Source: Ailanthus altissimus (taxonomy: Eukaryota; Streptophyta; Magnoliopsida; Sapindales; Simaroubaceae). Taken from it: a stretch of 64,000 bases of DNA. The translations under genes were made by a program, and so were the position numbers. The stretch is taken from contig OX327683.1 in NCBI GenBank assembly GCA_946807835.1, positions 37,383,001-37,447,000 of the forward strand, written 5' to 3'. The notes below the pieces were generated by a model. The model was not told where the DNA came from and made no database searches. It saw nothing but the letters and a program-made list of their open reading frames with translations. Positions 36,310 through 48,033 of this stretch are shown piece after piece. Position 1 is the first letter of the stretch, and each line of letters begins with the position of its first letter.

Positions 36310-37075
36310 ATATTTAAGAATTATAAAAGATCACATAATTAATACAGAAAATAATTAATTACATACAAAATACACAAGAATTTATATGATAAATTGTTTG
36401 TGTCAACAATAGATTATAAAATCTTAACTCTTTCATTACACAATAATTATCAACGAATCATTCAATGATCACAAAAATTACTAAAAAAATTATAAAAAAT
36501 ATTTAATAGCACAAACTTTCTAAGGATCTATACTAGCACTATCTTATACTCTCAATATTTACATGCTCTCTAAACTCTTTATTTTCTTTTTTTTTTATAC
36601 TTCTTTGATGCTCGTTACTCTAATGACTTTACAAAAATTTATATAAATTCTAAAATATTCTTAAAAATTTTGCATCGAGTTGGAATAAAAATTTACTCAA
36701 GAAAGAATCCAAGTATGACTTAAAGCAAACAAAACAACATAGAACGAGTTAAGCTTAGCATCGACGCCACGAAACTATTTTGGCAGCAAGGCACCGTTGC
36801 TACCTTGCATGGGTGCCGCGGTTTGGCATAGGCTAGTCCATAGCACCCAGCCTCTGCTAAGGCCGAGGTGGTGGCTTGGCTCAATTGGGACTGCGGTCCC
36901 AAGTCCTAAAAAATGCCTTGGTTATGTTTCGAGTATCTTATTACTTCATGTTTTTCATTTTCGTTCCTTTTTTGTTGATCTATCATATTCTTGATCTCAT
37001 ATTCTCTTCAATTCAAAATTATAATCAAATACAATTTTAAATCACTAAATTTTAATAAAATCATTTCACTTCGCA
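36310..37075. repeat. Probable diverged copia LTR, family-B-like
   Basis: Has the layout of the family-B LTR: ACACAAGAATTTATATGATAAATT parallels ACACAGAATTTACGTGATTTAG, and a GC-rich patch (36760-36905) in an AT-rich frame stands where family B has its GC-rich patch. The open frames at 36720-36902 and 36797-36994 are by-products of that patch. Ends not defined. Confidence 0.4.
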
Positions 37076-37079
37076 TAAA

Positions 37080-37480
37080 AACTATTACATATAAAATCAT
37101 GAAAACCTTGACGTCAACCTCATAGTGTCATTATACATAATTGCTTCAATAATTAACATAAAGAAAAGTTTAATATCACCTGTTATCGTTTGATTAATAC
37201 CTTAATTATTTTCCCGATATGAAGAATTAATGGTGTTGATGACAATGGGTGTCAATAGACTTGACTTTTCTTAAGAATAGAATTCAGAAGACCTAAACAC
37301 AGATCGCAGTTGAAGCAAAGCGTCAGAAGGTGATCATGAAGGCAGGACTTTAATTTCCAACGGCTTGATCATGAAGATTATAGACTAATGAATTATACTA
37401 GGAAAAATCAAGTGGTGAAGAATCTCATTTAATGTGAAAGTCTTGGAATGATGTAGACTTTCTTTGTTAGTCATATTATG
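37080..37480. repeat. Duplicated non-coding block Y (partner 50140-50530)
   Basis: Shared in order: ATAATTGC.TCAATAATTAA, GTTATC.TTTGATTAATAC, CTTGACTTTTCTTAA, AGAAGACCTAAA, CGCAGTTGAAGCAAA and ATGAAGGCAGGA. No reading frame. Confidence 0.8.
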
Positions 37481-38740
37481 TTAAATCATTGCTCTTATAT
37501 TTTTACTTTTGAGAGACTATCATGATATAACAAGTGGGTTCAGTCTTTTCAGAGAAGGGATTCAAATTCAGGAGCAGGCTAGAATTAAAATTTAAGGGAG
37601 GCGGTGGAGGGAGGATGGATCAAATGTTACAAGTAAAAGATTATATCAGATTATAGTTTAATTATAGGGGATCTTAATATTAGATTCAAACTTTTAAAGG
37701 TGGTCAAATGACAAAAATAATTATTTTAAAAAATGAAAATTGAAACTTAGGGGACAATGATCCCTCTAGACCCGAGGGCAGGCCCACCACGACTTAAGAG
37801 CTATGCCTAAAGCTACAGGTCCACCCAATTTTAATTTTTAAGTAAAGATACTTCGAAAGTTATCAAGAATAACTTTATCGAAACACTCATAGGTGTTGCA
37901 CAAAATAACCAAAAATATAATCAATCTATTTTCATTTTATTAACCTATCTTCAAAGAAAAAAATTCATAACCAAAAGAAATGGGTTCAAAGGGACTCAAA
38001 CCTTATATCTAGATACTAATAAGATTGACATTCAATTAATTGACCACACTTAATTTTGATAGATATTTTGTAATCTCTAATATATATCTTATAGAAAAAA
38101 AATACATGGATGTTCATAACCAATAACTCTATACAATGATATCAACCTAGAGCGTGTAAAAAGTGTATTTTTGGATTGTCTTGTGGTGAAAAGAATTTTT
38201 TTCATTAAATTTCAAACCCAAAATAATATTTTACATTTAAAATGTAGAATTTAATGTTAACAACACTGAAGGTAAGAGTTTCTTAGACATTTTTGACACT
38301 ATAGGAAATTTAAGTAACCAGGTCAAACTCTATAAAAGAAAATGATTGAGAGATATGCTTATAGCTACAGGTAAGGGTGACAATTCATGTTAATGAATTA
38401 TATTCATGTCTCTTTAATATAATATATTAATAATTTTTTATTATATTTGTATACGATTCATTTACGTAAATAAATTAAACACTCAAATATAGATTCAATT
38501 AATTTAGTATTTGAATTACACAGTACAATACAATTAGACACGTTTAAATAAATAAATTTAATTTAATTTATTTTTACGATTATACACAATTTAATTCGTT
38601 TATAATTATATTCATTTAAACAAATAATAATACCAAATTTAATTCATTTATACTAAATATTCGATATTTAATATAATTAAATATGTTTAAATCACTATTA
38701 ATAAAATTTAAAATTACATCAACAATTAAGTATTTAATAC
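37481..38740. other. Intergenic DNA with decayed repeats
   Basis: The part 37555-37810 is similar in style to 50693-50880 (AAAATTTAA.G near one end, GACC/CCCCT near the other), probably a non-autonomous DNA transposon. The part 38380-38700 is an AT-rich repeat with TTAATTTAATTTAT words. No gene. Confidence 0.4.
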
Positions 38741-38962
38741 TGTTAAATATATAAAGAAATTAAGATAATTGATTCTTACCATATATATATTTTATAATTA
38801 ATAGATTATATTTAGTTTCCTTATTTATATTAACCTAAAGCCTATATAAAGGTTATTTATGTAGCATTTGTAATACACAGAATTGCAACAATAATGTAGT
38901 ACTTAAAGGTTTTTCTTTATTATTTTTGCTGTCTTTTTATTTTATTTTTATCTTTTCTTACA
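38741..38962 (+). repeat. TRIM 5' LTR
   Basis: 222 bp. TATATAAAGG-like TATA at about 38850 and a run of T and A before the terminal CA. Confidence 0.92.
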
Positions 38963-38975
38963 TGATATCAGAGCC
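38963..38975 (+). other. Primer binding site of the TRIM
   Basis: TGATATCAGAGCC, one base from the plant iMet primer site TGGTATCAGAGCC, immediately after the 5' LTR. Confidence 0.9.
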
Positions 38976-39011
38976 AAGTTACGATCATTCTCAAAGCTTA
39001 ATATAGAATTT

Positions 39012-39170
39012 CTCAACGCACTTGCAATTGTAAAAGTTGATTTTGTCTTCTTATCAACGCGTTTGCAATCGCAGTGGTTGATCTTCTCAACGCACTTGCA
39101 CTCGCAACGGTTGATTTCTTATTTTCTTTATCAACGCGTTTACAATCGTAGTGGTTAATTTTCTCAACAT
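39012..39170 (+). repeat. Tandem repeat inside the TRIM
   Basis: Five imperfect units beginning TCAACGCR at 39012, 39053, 39087, 39130 and 39164 (last one partial), consensus near TCAACGCGTTTGCAATCG then GTGGTTGAT. Units alternate between two lengths of about 34 and 42 bp. Confidence 0.85.
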
Positions 39171-39349
39171 GCTTGTTATTCCGATAATATTGTTACTCTA
39201 CGACAACTTTGCCTCTCTTCCACAATGGTTGTCTTTCTCCAACAAGGGTTATCATTCACCAACAACAGTTGTATCTTAACAAGCACTATTACAATCAAGA
39301 ATGTTCCTTTTCAAATTCAAGTTTTTACCATCCTAAATTTGAGGGGGGA

Positions 39350-39587
39350 TGTTAAATATATAAAGAAATTAAAATAATTGATTCTTACCATATATATATT
39401 TTATAAGTAATAGGTTATATTTAATTTTCTTATATATATTTATGTTACTTATTTATATTAACTTAAAGGCTATTTATGTAGCATTTATAATATACAGAAT
39501 TACAACAATAATGTAGTCCTTAAAGATTTTTTAATTTTTTTATATTATTTTTGCTGTCTTTTTATTTTATTTTTATCTTTTTTCACA
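39350..39587 (+). repeat. TRIM 3' LTR
   Basis: 238 bp, preceded by the polypurine tract 39339-39349. Differs from the 5' LTR by small insertions, notably an extra TTATATATATTTATG-type segment near 39430. Confidence 0.92.
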
Positions 39588-39849
39588 AATACACCTAATA
39601 ATAAAATTATTCCAAAGTAATAGCCCGAAATATATAAAAATCCTGCACAATCGAACAAGGCAATGAAATTAGTGTTCAAAACAAAATTTACCGGGGCTGC
39701 ATAGACAAAATTGAAGGCAAAGTGTTTTGATTATAACTTCATCAAACGCTGTCGATTTTCATGAGATAATAGGAATCCGGAGGCATTACTCGTGTGAGAT
39801 ATTTGTATAATATCATGTGTGATCATGTGCTTGATTTGATAATTATAAC

Positions 39850-40484
39850 TTGATCAGACTTAATTAGATTTTTTCACTAATCAAAATTTCTCTCTCTCAC
39901 TCTTTCATTTCATTTAAACGTGTCTTCCGTTCATGCTCAATTTGTTCATTTCGCAAAACGTTTTATCCCTATTTGATCATTATAACCCCAAACCATAGTT
40001 CATGCATGAACTAGATTTAATTATTTCTTAAAGAATTGACAATTCGGCGCCACGATTTATTCATTGCAGCCTCTAGTTACACGCAAATCACAATAACTAT
40101 TTATCTGTGTGTGGGTTTGATTCACCTAGAAAACTGAAACAGTAGCAATATTTATTTTTCTTATAACATGTCGCGTATAATGATTCATATAAAGAAAATT
40201 ATGTGGGACGATATTTTTCAAAGAAGGTGGACAGTTCACCACAAGTGAATGTAACTGTCCACGAAACAAAGGAACTATCAGCAATCATATGTTTGCATAA
40301 AGTGTTGACTCAACACGAGAACTTATTTGAATTTGCATTGTTATTTGATTGAAAACTACGACGCAGCTGACACGCCAATTAAGTCAATGACATCAAAATA
40401 TACAACGTAAGAGGACAATAATGAGATTTTTTCGAAGTAAATTTTTTGTTTGACATTTATATTTACGTATGACATAATTCCACT
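39850..40484. repeat. Duplicated non-coding block X' (partner 34130-35460)
   Basis: Second copy of block X, see the shared words given there. It lies between the TRIM and a local tandem repeat. No gene. Confidence 0.7.
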
Positions 40485-40805
40485 TAGAAATTATTTTGTA
40501 ATTTGAATAATGAGAAAGTTTCTCCCGTGCAATACAATTCGTTGGCTATTATACAAATTACATAGTTTCTTTTATACACTTTACAACTGGTTATTTTATA
40601 ATTTAAATAGTGAGAAAATTTCTCCCATGCAATACAATTCGTTGATTATTATTACTCCCCTCGTTATTCAAATTACATAGTTTTTTTATACACTTTACAA
40701 CTGGTTATTTAGTAATTTGAATAATGAGAAAATTTCTCCCATGTAATACAATCCGATGGTTATTATTACTCCCCTCGTTATTCAAATTACATAAATTTTT
40801 TTATA
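40485..40805. repeat. Three-copy tandem repeat, ~100/114-bp units
   Basis: The phrase GAGAAARTTTCTCCC.TG.AATACAAT occurs at about 40513, 40613 and 40727, each followed by TTATTCAAATTACATA and TATACACTTTACAACTGGT. The first spacing is 100 bp, the second 114 bp because the later units carry an extra ATTACTCCCCTCGTT segment. Confidence 0.85.
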
Positions 40806-41300
40806 CATTTTACAATTGGTATTATAACAATCAACTGGTATTACAACGATCAAATTATATTATTGATATTACAACAGATTAATTATTAATATTTACATCA
40901 GATTACATTGCCAAGATATTTATATTAGACTACATTATTGAAATCATTGAGAATAATACATACAACGTTGTGTACATTCTACAAAAACTATAGGGACTCT
41001 CATGAGATGAGAGAAAAATAACAATCAACTAGTATTACAATACAATACAAACAATATTGTGCACACCTCACTCGAATTATAAGGCTCTTATGAGAGGGAA
41101 GAAAAACAATAATCGACAGGTATTATAACGATCAAATTATACTATTGATACCCTATTAAACTTTATTACTGATATTTATACTAGATTACATTACCGAAAT
41201 ATTTACATCAGATTACACTATTAAAATAATTGAAAACAACACATATAATGTTGTGCATACTCCACCGGAACTATAACTCTTATAAGATAAAAGAAAATTT
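40806..41300. repeat. Imperfect direct duplication, 282-bp offset
   Basis: ACGATCAAATTATA, TTTACATCAGATTACA, ACATA.AA.GTTGTG.ACA and CTC.TGAGA..AGA recur with a 282-bp offset (40851 and 41133). AT-rich, non-coding. Confidence 0.75.
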
Positions 41301-41552
41301 TACACTGTTTTAATATCCACTAAAATTTAAACCCCTAATCTAAGCTACGAAGATATACATCAAGTGCTATTCAAATTACATAGTTAACTTGATTATTTCT
41401 AATCGAATTATATCTAACTCGAAGATTGAATAATCTAAAAAATAATAAATAAATAAACTAAGAAACAAACAAAAGAAAATTGCTTGCAACTGGCAATTAT
41501 AACATTATGAAGAATTTATCGTGTGCTGCGGAGTATTTCTCATCTCATAATC

Positions 41553-41566
41553 TCTTTCTCTCATAT
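41553..41566. repeat. LINE target-site duplication (3' copy)
   Basis: TTTCTCTCATATTT, exactly repeated at 47694-47707. Confidence 0.9.
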
Positions 41567-41699
41567 TTTTTTTTTGGTAAGTAAAATTTATATAAATGCT
41601 AAATCCAGCAGGTATTACAGAATAAAGATTCAATAAAGAAAGAAAGTAAGACAATACAACCCATAGATAGTTAACTACATTTACCAACCAGCTGCAATG

Positions 41700-43723
41700 T
41701 GGTCAATCTCTTGACCATTATTGACCATTGACAGCACTTATACATCTAATCCAAATAACATCCTTAATATTTTGGTAGACTTCGCTTGTGGAAGGATTTT
41801 TTTGTTGGAAGACCTTCAGATTTCGTTCTCTCCAAATAAAGTAGATTGTAGCACGAAACGATACTCTTCTGATCTTACTGAGGGTAGATTTGCCTTTAAT
41901 TTTTCTGCAAATGAAGGAGATCACTCGTTGCCATCTGTTCGGGCACTGATTGAGTTGACACGCCCTTAGTACTTTGTGCCAAATTTTACTATAAAAGTTG
42001 CATTAGAAGATTAAGTGTGCGATTGTTTCCTTGTCATTACCACAAATGGGGCAATCATCTGATAGGATAACCCCCCATTTTTTAAGTCTCTCTCTGGTAG
42101 ATAATCTGTTCTTCCAAACTAACCAAGTGACGAAGCTGTGTCTAGAGATATGTTGCGTTCCCCATATCAGTTTACACCATCCTACCTAAGCCTCATTATT
42201 CTTAAGACATCTTCAAGTACTCGCAATAGAAAACTTTGCATTGAGACTTGCGGTGAATGAAATTCTATCGTCTCTTTTAGAAATTGAAATATTTTTGCGG
42301 AGATAATCCAATACCTGAGCAGTGTACTCTTCCAGCGGATCAGGAAAGTTCCAATGACCATGCTGCCATAGCTCATTAACCTTTGCATCCCGAGGAATAT
42401 CTGCATCGGAGATTTCTATGTGGGGGAATTTATTAACTATTAATTCTCCACCCAGCCATGGATCCCATCAAAATTAGAAGGACTTGTCGTTGCCCAATTC
42501 ATAGGAGAACAATTGTTTTATCTGACTTCTCAATCCCAGGATCTTCCTCCAAGTCCAGCTACCATCCATTGGCTTTGTGATACCCCAAAAACTTAGTCTC
42601 TGCAGTTTGTTATCAGTTACCCATTTTGCCCACAAGAGGCTTTCACAGCAACCAGCTCCTAGATGTGTTTGGTGACTGCCGCTGAATTCCACAAGCTTAT
42701 AGATTTAATGCCAAAACCTCATTCTTTTTTACCTTTGCATACCTCATTCCAGTCCACTAAACCTCTCTTCCCCTGCTGGTTACTTCCATGTCATAAGAAA
42801 TTACGGCATTTGCTTTCAATTTCTTTGGTGACTGACTTAGGCAGGGTGAACATATAACTCCAGTAGACATGCATGCTCATTATGACTGATTTTATTAATT
42901 ACAATCGCCCTGCATAACTCAAATATTTCATAGTCCAACTTGAGATTCTGGCAGATATCCTATTAATAAGCTCCTGATAGTGATATTTCTTCAGTCCCCC
43001 TGAGATTAAAGGGATACCTAAGTATTTGATAGACAAAGCACCTTGCTGAAACTAAGTAACTTGAAGAATTGTCTCCTTGGTAGGTTGAGGCACATTCCCA
43101 AAGAAGATGAAGCTCTTGCCAACGTTTAGGTGCAGCCCTGAGACCATTGAGAATTCATCAAGCACTTGCTTAAAGTGACCCACTGACCTGACATCCCCAT
43201 TAGAGAACAATAATAGGTCATCTGCGAACATCAAGTGGTTTAGTTTCAGCCTGTTACACCCCTTGTGATATATAAACTGGTTCTGAGGAATACAGCTTAG
43301 GCTTCTACTGAGGTATTCCATGGCCACAACAAAAAGCAAAGGGGACATGGGATCCCCCTGCCTCAAACCTTTCTTCCTAAAAAAAAAGCCTTCTAATCTG
43401 CCATTTACCATAACTGAGTACGTGCTTGTTCTGACACACTTCATAATAATGTTGATAAAGTGATAAGGGAAATTCAGCCTCATCAATACCTCTTCTAGAA
43501 AATTTCAGAATACCGAATCATAAGCTTTGTGGAGGTCTATTTTAAGAGCACACCTTGGGCTCCCGCTATTGCGATCATAACCCCTCACAAGCTCATGAGC
43601 TAGTAAAACATTATCTGTTATCTGCCTATTAGGAATAAATGCTAATTGACTTGGGCTGACCAGGTAGCTCATCACTCTCCTCAGTCTACATGTTATTATT
43701 TTGGTGATACATTTGTAGAGGAC
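41700..43723 (-). pseudogene. LINE ORF2, second half of RT and C-terminus
   Basis: Continues ORF2 after the solo LTR. It covers the fingers/palm of an L1-type reverse transcriptase, including GLRQGDPMSPLLFVVAMEYL and the catalytic FADD box in HLMFADDLLLF (about 43210-43240). Next come SGLHLNVGKSFIFF, then towards 42470 a WVTDNKLQRLSFWGITKP region, and finally the C-terminal part near 41718-41924 (FRATIYFIWRERNLKVFQQ) typical of plant L1 tails. Lesions seen: a TGA in place of Trp near 43508 (SVF*NFL) and frame shifts between 42180 and 43050. Confidence 0.88.
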
Positions 43724-43728
43724 AGTAC
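43724..43728. repeat. Solo-LTR target-site duplication, left
   Basis: AGTAC, repeated at 45979-45983. Confidence 0.92.
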
Positions 43729-45978
43729 TGTTGGAATTTGTGCTTACGTGCCATCCCTTTTATGTATAAATATTTGCTTTATATTTATACATTTATGATT
43801 TTAATATATCACTAATTATTTTATTTATAAATATGGTAAGATGCTTGTAACGTTTTAGACATTGTATGATCTGAACGAGTTCAGATCTGATCTAAAGGAG
43901 TTTAGATCAGAACTAAGAGTTAGTAAAATCTAAAGAGTTAGAGCCTTGTCTGAAATAGGACAAAGACCTAAGAATATATTAATAATGACATAGTTGCAAT
44001 GGGTTGCAAATGGTGCTAAGAAATGTTGTTATGCAAATTTGTTCTTAAATTTAATGTTCCTGATCTACCTTCACTAATGCGGGTCTGCTAGTGAAGATCT
44101 TAATATATAAATATATATAGATCAGTGTATGTGTATATCTAGATAGTCCAGATGGTTAGTCTTAGCAGACCATGAGTTTAGTGGAAACTCGTATAGAGAT
44201 ACAAGTATTTAGTAAGGACTGAATATTGAACAGACTCATAAAGATCTCCAATAGACATCCCATAAAGCCGTCAATGGAGGATCTTTCGAGTTGAGTAGTA
44301 TTCGTGGTCCTTAGACCTGAGTGCCACGGTGGACTTGTGAGTGATCCATCATACTTTGGTTCCATACATGTCAGATACCTTTCGTGGTCTGACCGCTGGG
44401 TGTCGCTGGGTATGGTCCGATGCTCATGGAGTCCGGTGTGTACAGATATGGGATCCATCAACTCAATTGGGTGAGTAAAATATCATGTAACTCTAAGATT
44501 GCATTTCAGAAAGTCTTATGGCCATAAGCAGACATCCAAGAATTTCTTGGGAAAATAATATCGTGAAAGTGTTTACGGATATTATTTATTGAAATACAAA
44601 TGTAGAGATAAGTTTATGGTTGAGCACATGGAGACTTGACGGTGTTGATCTATATCTCCGCTCTTCTAGGATATTTATGATGGAAGGATTATACGAATAT
44701 GTTATAACCTCAACTTGTATGGTCTAATGCGCCGTTTTGTAATATCTGTAACATGTGTGTGGGACATTGTTCACGGACGTGTGAAATAGTTTCATATGAC
44801 AAATCGGGCATGGACCTAGAGAGTCTCACAATATGAAGTGTACTTGTTGTGCACTCGGGCGGCGAATTGGATTGAATAATTAATCCAACAATTTTCAGCA
44901 AAATGAAAAATGTTTCTAGGTTCCTTTTATTATTCACTTGCCAAAAATTGAAGGTAAAACACATTATTGGTTTACAAGAGTTGTTAACCAATAAGAAATT
45001 TGACAAGTGACATAATCTTGCTCCATAAATTATTTACCATATATTTACCTATTTACCTTGCTTGGTAAATACATATATGGTAAATGTAAATATTCAAAAT
45101 AGTTTTGAATTATTAATATTTTATATATTAATCAAATTATTATTATTAATTGGAATAAGTGGCAAACACCATTTACTAATGGAGAATGCACTTGTTATTA
45201 ATAATAAGGAAAGTTTACCACTTTGTAATTCTTAAATGATGCACAAAGGAAGTGGTAAAACCACTTAACATTGATTAAATGCCATTTACTCTCTAGAAAT
45301 TGATTCAATTGGTTGAATCAAATTGGTGAGTGAAAAATATGATAGATTAATGTTTGTAATGGCAAACATGGTTAAGTGGTGGTGGAGCACTAAGAGAAAT
45401 CATTCTTTGCACTTAAGAAAGAATTGAAAGAGTTCAATGTGTGCAAGAGAGAGTGAAATTCGTTCTAGAAGAAAAGAGAGAGAATTGAGAGCTTTTCCTA
45501 AGTGTTTTTCTCAAAATGTTGAGAGAAAATGCAAAGGCTTACCAAGCTACAACATATAGAGTAGTAAAGAACTATAGAAAACACCCAATTCTTCTCATCT
45601 CTTGGTAGTAATCATAAGGACAAATTGTTTTAAGTGTTAAAACAATCATTTGCTGGAAATTCAAGGCTGCCATTCTAGCTTCACAATCCCACCGGATTTA
45701 GTTGTGAACTAGAATTGTGCAAGGGAACACTTCAAGGTGAGCTCAACAAATTGAAGCTTGGAGTTCTTGAAGATTTGTAAAGCTACCTTCATATCCGGGT
45801 AGGTTATTTATTTGTTATTCATTTTATATCATGCATGAAATATATATATGAGATATATATATGTACTTGAATGATCAAACATGCTTGAATATGTTACATA
45901 TTATTTAATATGTATGAATACTTCCGTTGCGTATTTAATTTTTGAAATTATACACATCACACACTATATCACACAACA
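43729..45978 (+). mobile_element. Solo LTR of copia family A (2250 bp)
   Basis: Starts TGTTGGAATTTGTGCTTACG and ends ATATCACACAACA, TG...CA boundaries, with exact 5-bp TSD AGTAC on both sides. It is nearly colinear with the reverse complement of 20025-22295, with point differences and a shorter TA run at 44102-44119. No internal region remains, so it is a solo LTR produced by recombination between the two LTRs of a full element. It interrupts the LINE ORF2 right after GDYRPIACCT, and the LINE frame resumes directly beyond the LTR. Open frames 44162-44461 and 44710-45006 have no motif and are not genes. Confidence 0.95.
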
Positions 45979-45983
45979 AGTAC
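45979..45983. repeat. Solo-LTR target-site duplication, right
   Basis: AGTAC, matching 43724-43728. Confidence 0.92.
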
Positions 45984-47547
45984 AACATGCAATTGGTCTA
46001 TAGTCCCCCAAGCTATGAGGATTATGAACCTTAGGCACAAGGGTAATGGCAGTGGCATTTATGAGGTTGTAGAACTGACCTGAGGAGAAGAAATGTTGCA
46101 CAGCTGCAGTGACCTCCCTTCCAATTATGTGCCAGCATTTTTGAAAGAAGTAACTGTTATAACCATTCGGTCCTGGGGCTTTATCACCATTGATGCTGAA
46201 GATAACACTTCTGACTTCTTGTTCTGTGACAGGGGCATTCAACATATCTCTATCATCTATCTTCAGTTTAGGGCCCGCGTACATGATTCTCTTTTGTATG
46301 GACGCCCTATGGGAGATGGAGGTACCCAACAAATTTTTGTAATATCGGACAATGGCTTCTTTTACAACCTTGGGGTCTTCAACAATTTTTCCATTTGGGT
46401 TTTCAATCGAAATGATTCTATTCCGAGCTCTTCTCTGCTTAACTGACTTATGAAAGTAACTGGTGTTTGAATCCCCCATTTGAATCCATCTAATTCTGAA
46501 TTTTTGTCCGACAATGCTTTCTTCAGCATAAATAAAATTCCTTAAATGTTGATAAATGCTCATTTTCTCATCTTGAAAGGTTTGGTTGAATGGGTCATGG
46601 ATCAGACTACTCTGTAATGAGGCCAACATTAGTTTGTAATCTTCAATCTTTTGCTGGATGTCCGAGAAAAAGACCTTGTTAAGCTCTTTTAGCTTGAGTT
46701 TTAATAGCTTTAGTTTGAACCATACCCGGGCCATTGGGGAGCCATGACAATTATGCTGCCACTCTCGCTCGACTGTGGAAAGAAAATCATTGTGAGTATA
46801 CCAGGCGTTGAAGAACTTGAAAAGAACCTTCCCAATATATGATGCTCTAGAAATGGAGACCACGAGAGGAGAGTGATCTGAAATGCCCGCTGGAAGAACT
46901 TCACACTCAAAAAACTCTAATGCATCCAACCAATTTCCATTAACAAATGCCCAGTCAATTTTTCTCCAAATTCGTTGTCCACCTGTTTGATTATTACACC
47001 AAGTGTAGTGACATCCATGTTTCTTTAACTCGAATAACTCTAGCCTCGACATCCAATTTTTGAACTGTTCTACCATGTTATCATTAACCCATTGACCATC
47101 AATTCTATCATTGTTGCTGAGGACATTATTGAAGTCTCCTTGGATTAACCATGGTGTAGTGTTGAGAGTCAAATCATCCCTAAGGTCATTTCACAGGTTC
47201 TCTTTCTCAATACTAGCAGAGGCGCCATAAATCAGAGTCTAGTAGAACATAAGACCATCAATAATCACTCTACTATGCATGAATTGCTGGTGCTTTTGTA
47301 AGATCGTGACATTGCATCTAGCAGGATTAAAGGCGATCCAGATTCTTCCCATATCTAGGTACTCATAATTATTATCTAGCTTCCACTCTCGTAGTGTCAA
47401 CTTCTCCCAAATGGTATCTAGATTAGACAGTTTCACTTTTGTTTCTAACAATCCCAAAATACATAATCGACAAGATTTAATCAGAGCCCGTACCTCTGAT
47501 TATTTGCAGGGGTCATGGAGATCCCGAATATTCCAGCTTGCGATCAT
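45984..47547 (-). pseudogene. LINE ORF2, endonuclease and start of RT
   Basis: The ORF2 start is probably the ATG at 47547-47545 (MIASWNIRDLHDP, the usual plant L1 apurinic-endonuclease opening). Then follow LLETKV (metal-binding Glu), WLIQGDFNNVLS, KIDWAFVN and GISDHSPLVV (catalytic Asp-His pair), all retained. After a coiled linker come RWIQMGDSNTSYFHKSVKQRR, DKAPGPNGYNSYFFQ and DYRPIACCT, the beginning of RT. From 47172 down to the LTR, about 400 codons are uninterrupted. Upstream of that there are three in-frame stops (near 47500, 47240 and 47190). Confidence 0.92.
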
Positions 47548-47693
47548 TATCCCCTATATAGAAATTTAGAGTTCCTTTTGACACGTCGATCATTTCTTAT
47601 AATTTCTACATCATGTATCAAAATAATAATTTTACTTAAATTAAATCTGTCCATCACCTAGATTACTTGTATTCCCCTGCTTCCTAGCATTTG

Positions 47694-47707
47694 TTTCTCT
47701 CATATTT
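47694..47707. repeat. LINE target-site duplication (5' copy)
   Basis: TTTCTCTCATATTT, matching 41553-41566. Confidence 0.9.
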
Positions 47708-48033
47708 CTTGTCAATTTATAAGGTGATAGACAAATTTTATTTCGCATTTCTTTCAAAATATGCACTATAAAATTAGTAAATAATATTTTAGTTGAATCT
47801 TTACTTATTTTTGTTGAACCTTATAGTTTTTAATTATTTCTTTAATAAAATTTCTTTTGCTATTTTCTTTTAGCAAAAAATTCCTTTTGCTTTTAAAATT
47901 AAAAAACTGGCAACCACATAAAGGAACGTGCTTGAAATACTAACCACGTTATGGCATTTACCCGCGCATGCAATAACGAAGTGGCATGGGAGAACGAATT
48001 AAGAGAAATAATAAAATAAATTGCACTATTACT
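47708..48033. other. Spacer between LINE and ERF fragment
   Basis: AT-rich, no gene seen. Confidence 0.5.

Larger units (their letters stand above)
38741..39587 (+). mobile_element. TRIM (miniature LTR retrotransposon), complete
   Basis: 847 bp flanked by an exact 5-bp TSD, AATAC (38736-38740 and 39588-39592). The two LTRs both start TGTTAAATATATAAAG and end CTTRCA/TCACA. The primer site TGATATCAGAGCC follows the 5' LTR directly and the polypurine tract TTGAGGGGGGA ends at the base before the 3' LTR. The 387-bp interior lacks gag or pol and consists mainly of short tandem repeats. It is therefore a non-autonomous element depending on another copia for proteins. Confidence 0.93.
41567..47693 (-). 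mobile_element. L1-type LINE, 5'-truncated, with nested solo LTR
   Basis: The element reads on the minus strand. It is flanked by a 14-bp exact TSD, ends in a short poly(A) (T run at 41567-41573) and holds ORF2 with endonuclease, reverse transcriptase and a C-terminal zinc-binding region. Its 5' end (47550-47693) appears to hold only the last codons of ORF1 (QGNTSNLGDGQI) before ORF2. This is typical of a copy truncated during target-primed reverse transcription. A 2250-bp solo LTR interrupts ORF2; without it and its TSD copy the LINE is about 3.87 kb. A handful of stop codons show it is inactive but fairly young. Confidence 0.93.

Noticed and set aside
38741..39587. Cassandra-type TRIM with a 5S rRNA promoter in the LTR
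   Set aside because: Neither TRIM LTR contains a recognisable 5S rRNA internal control region.
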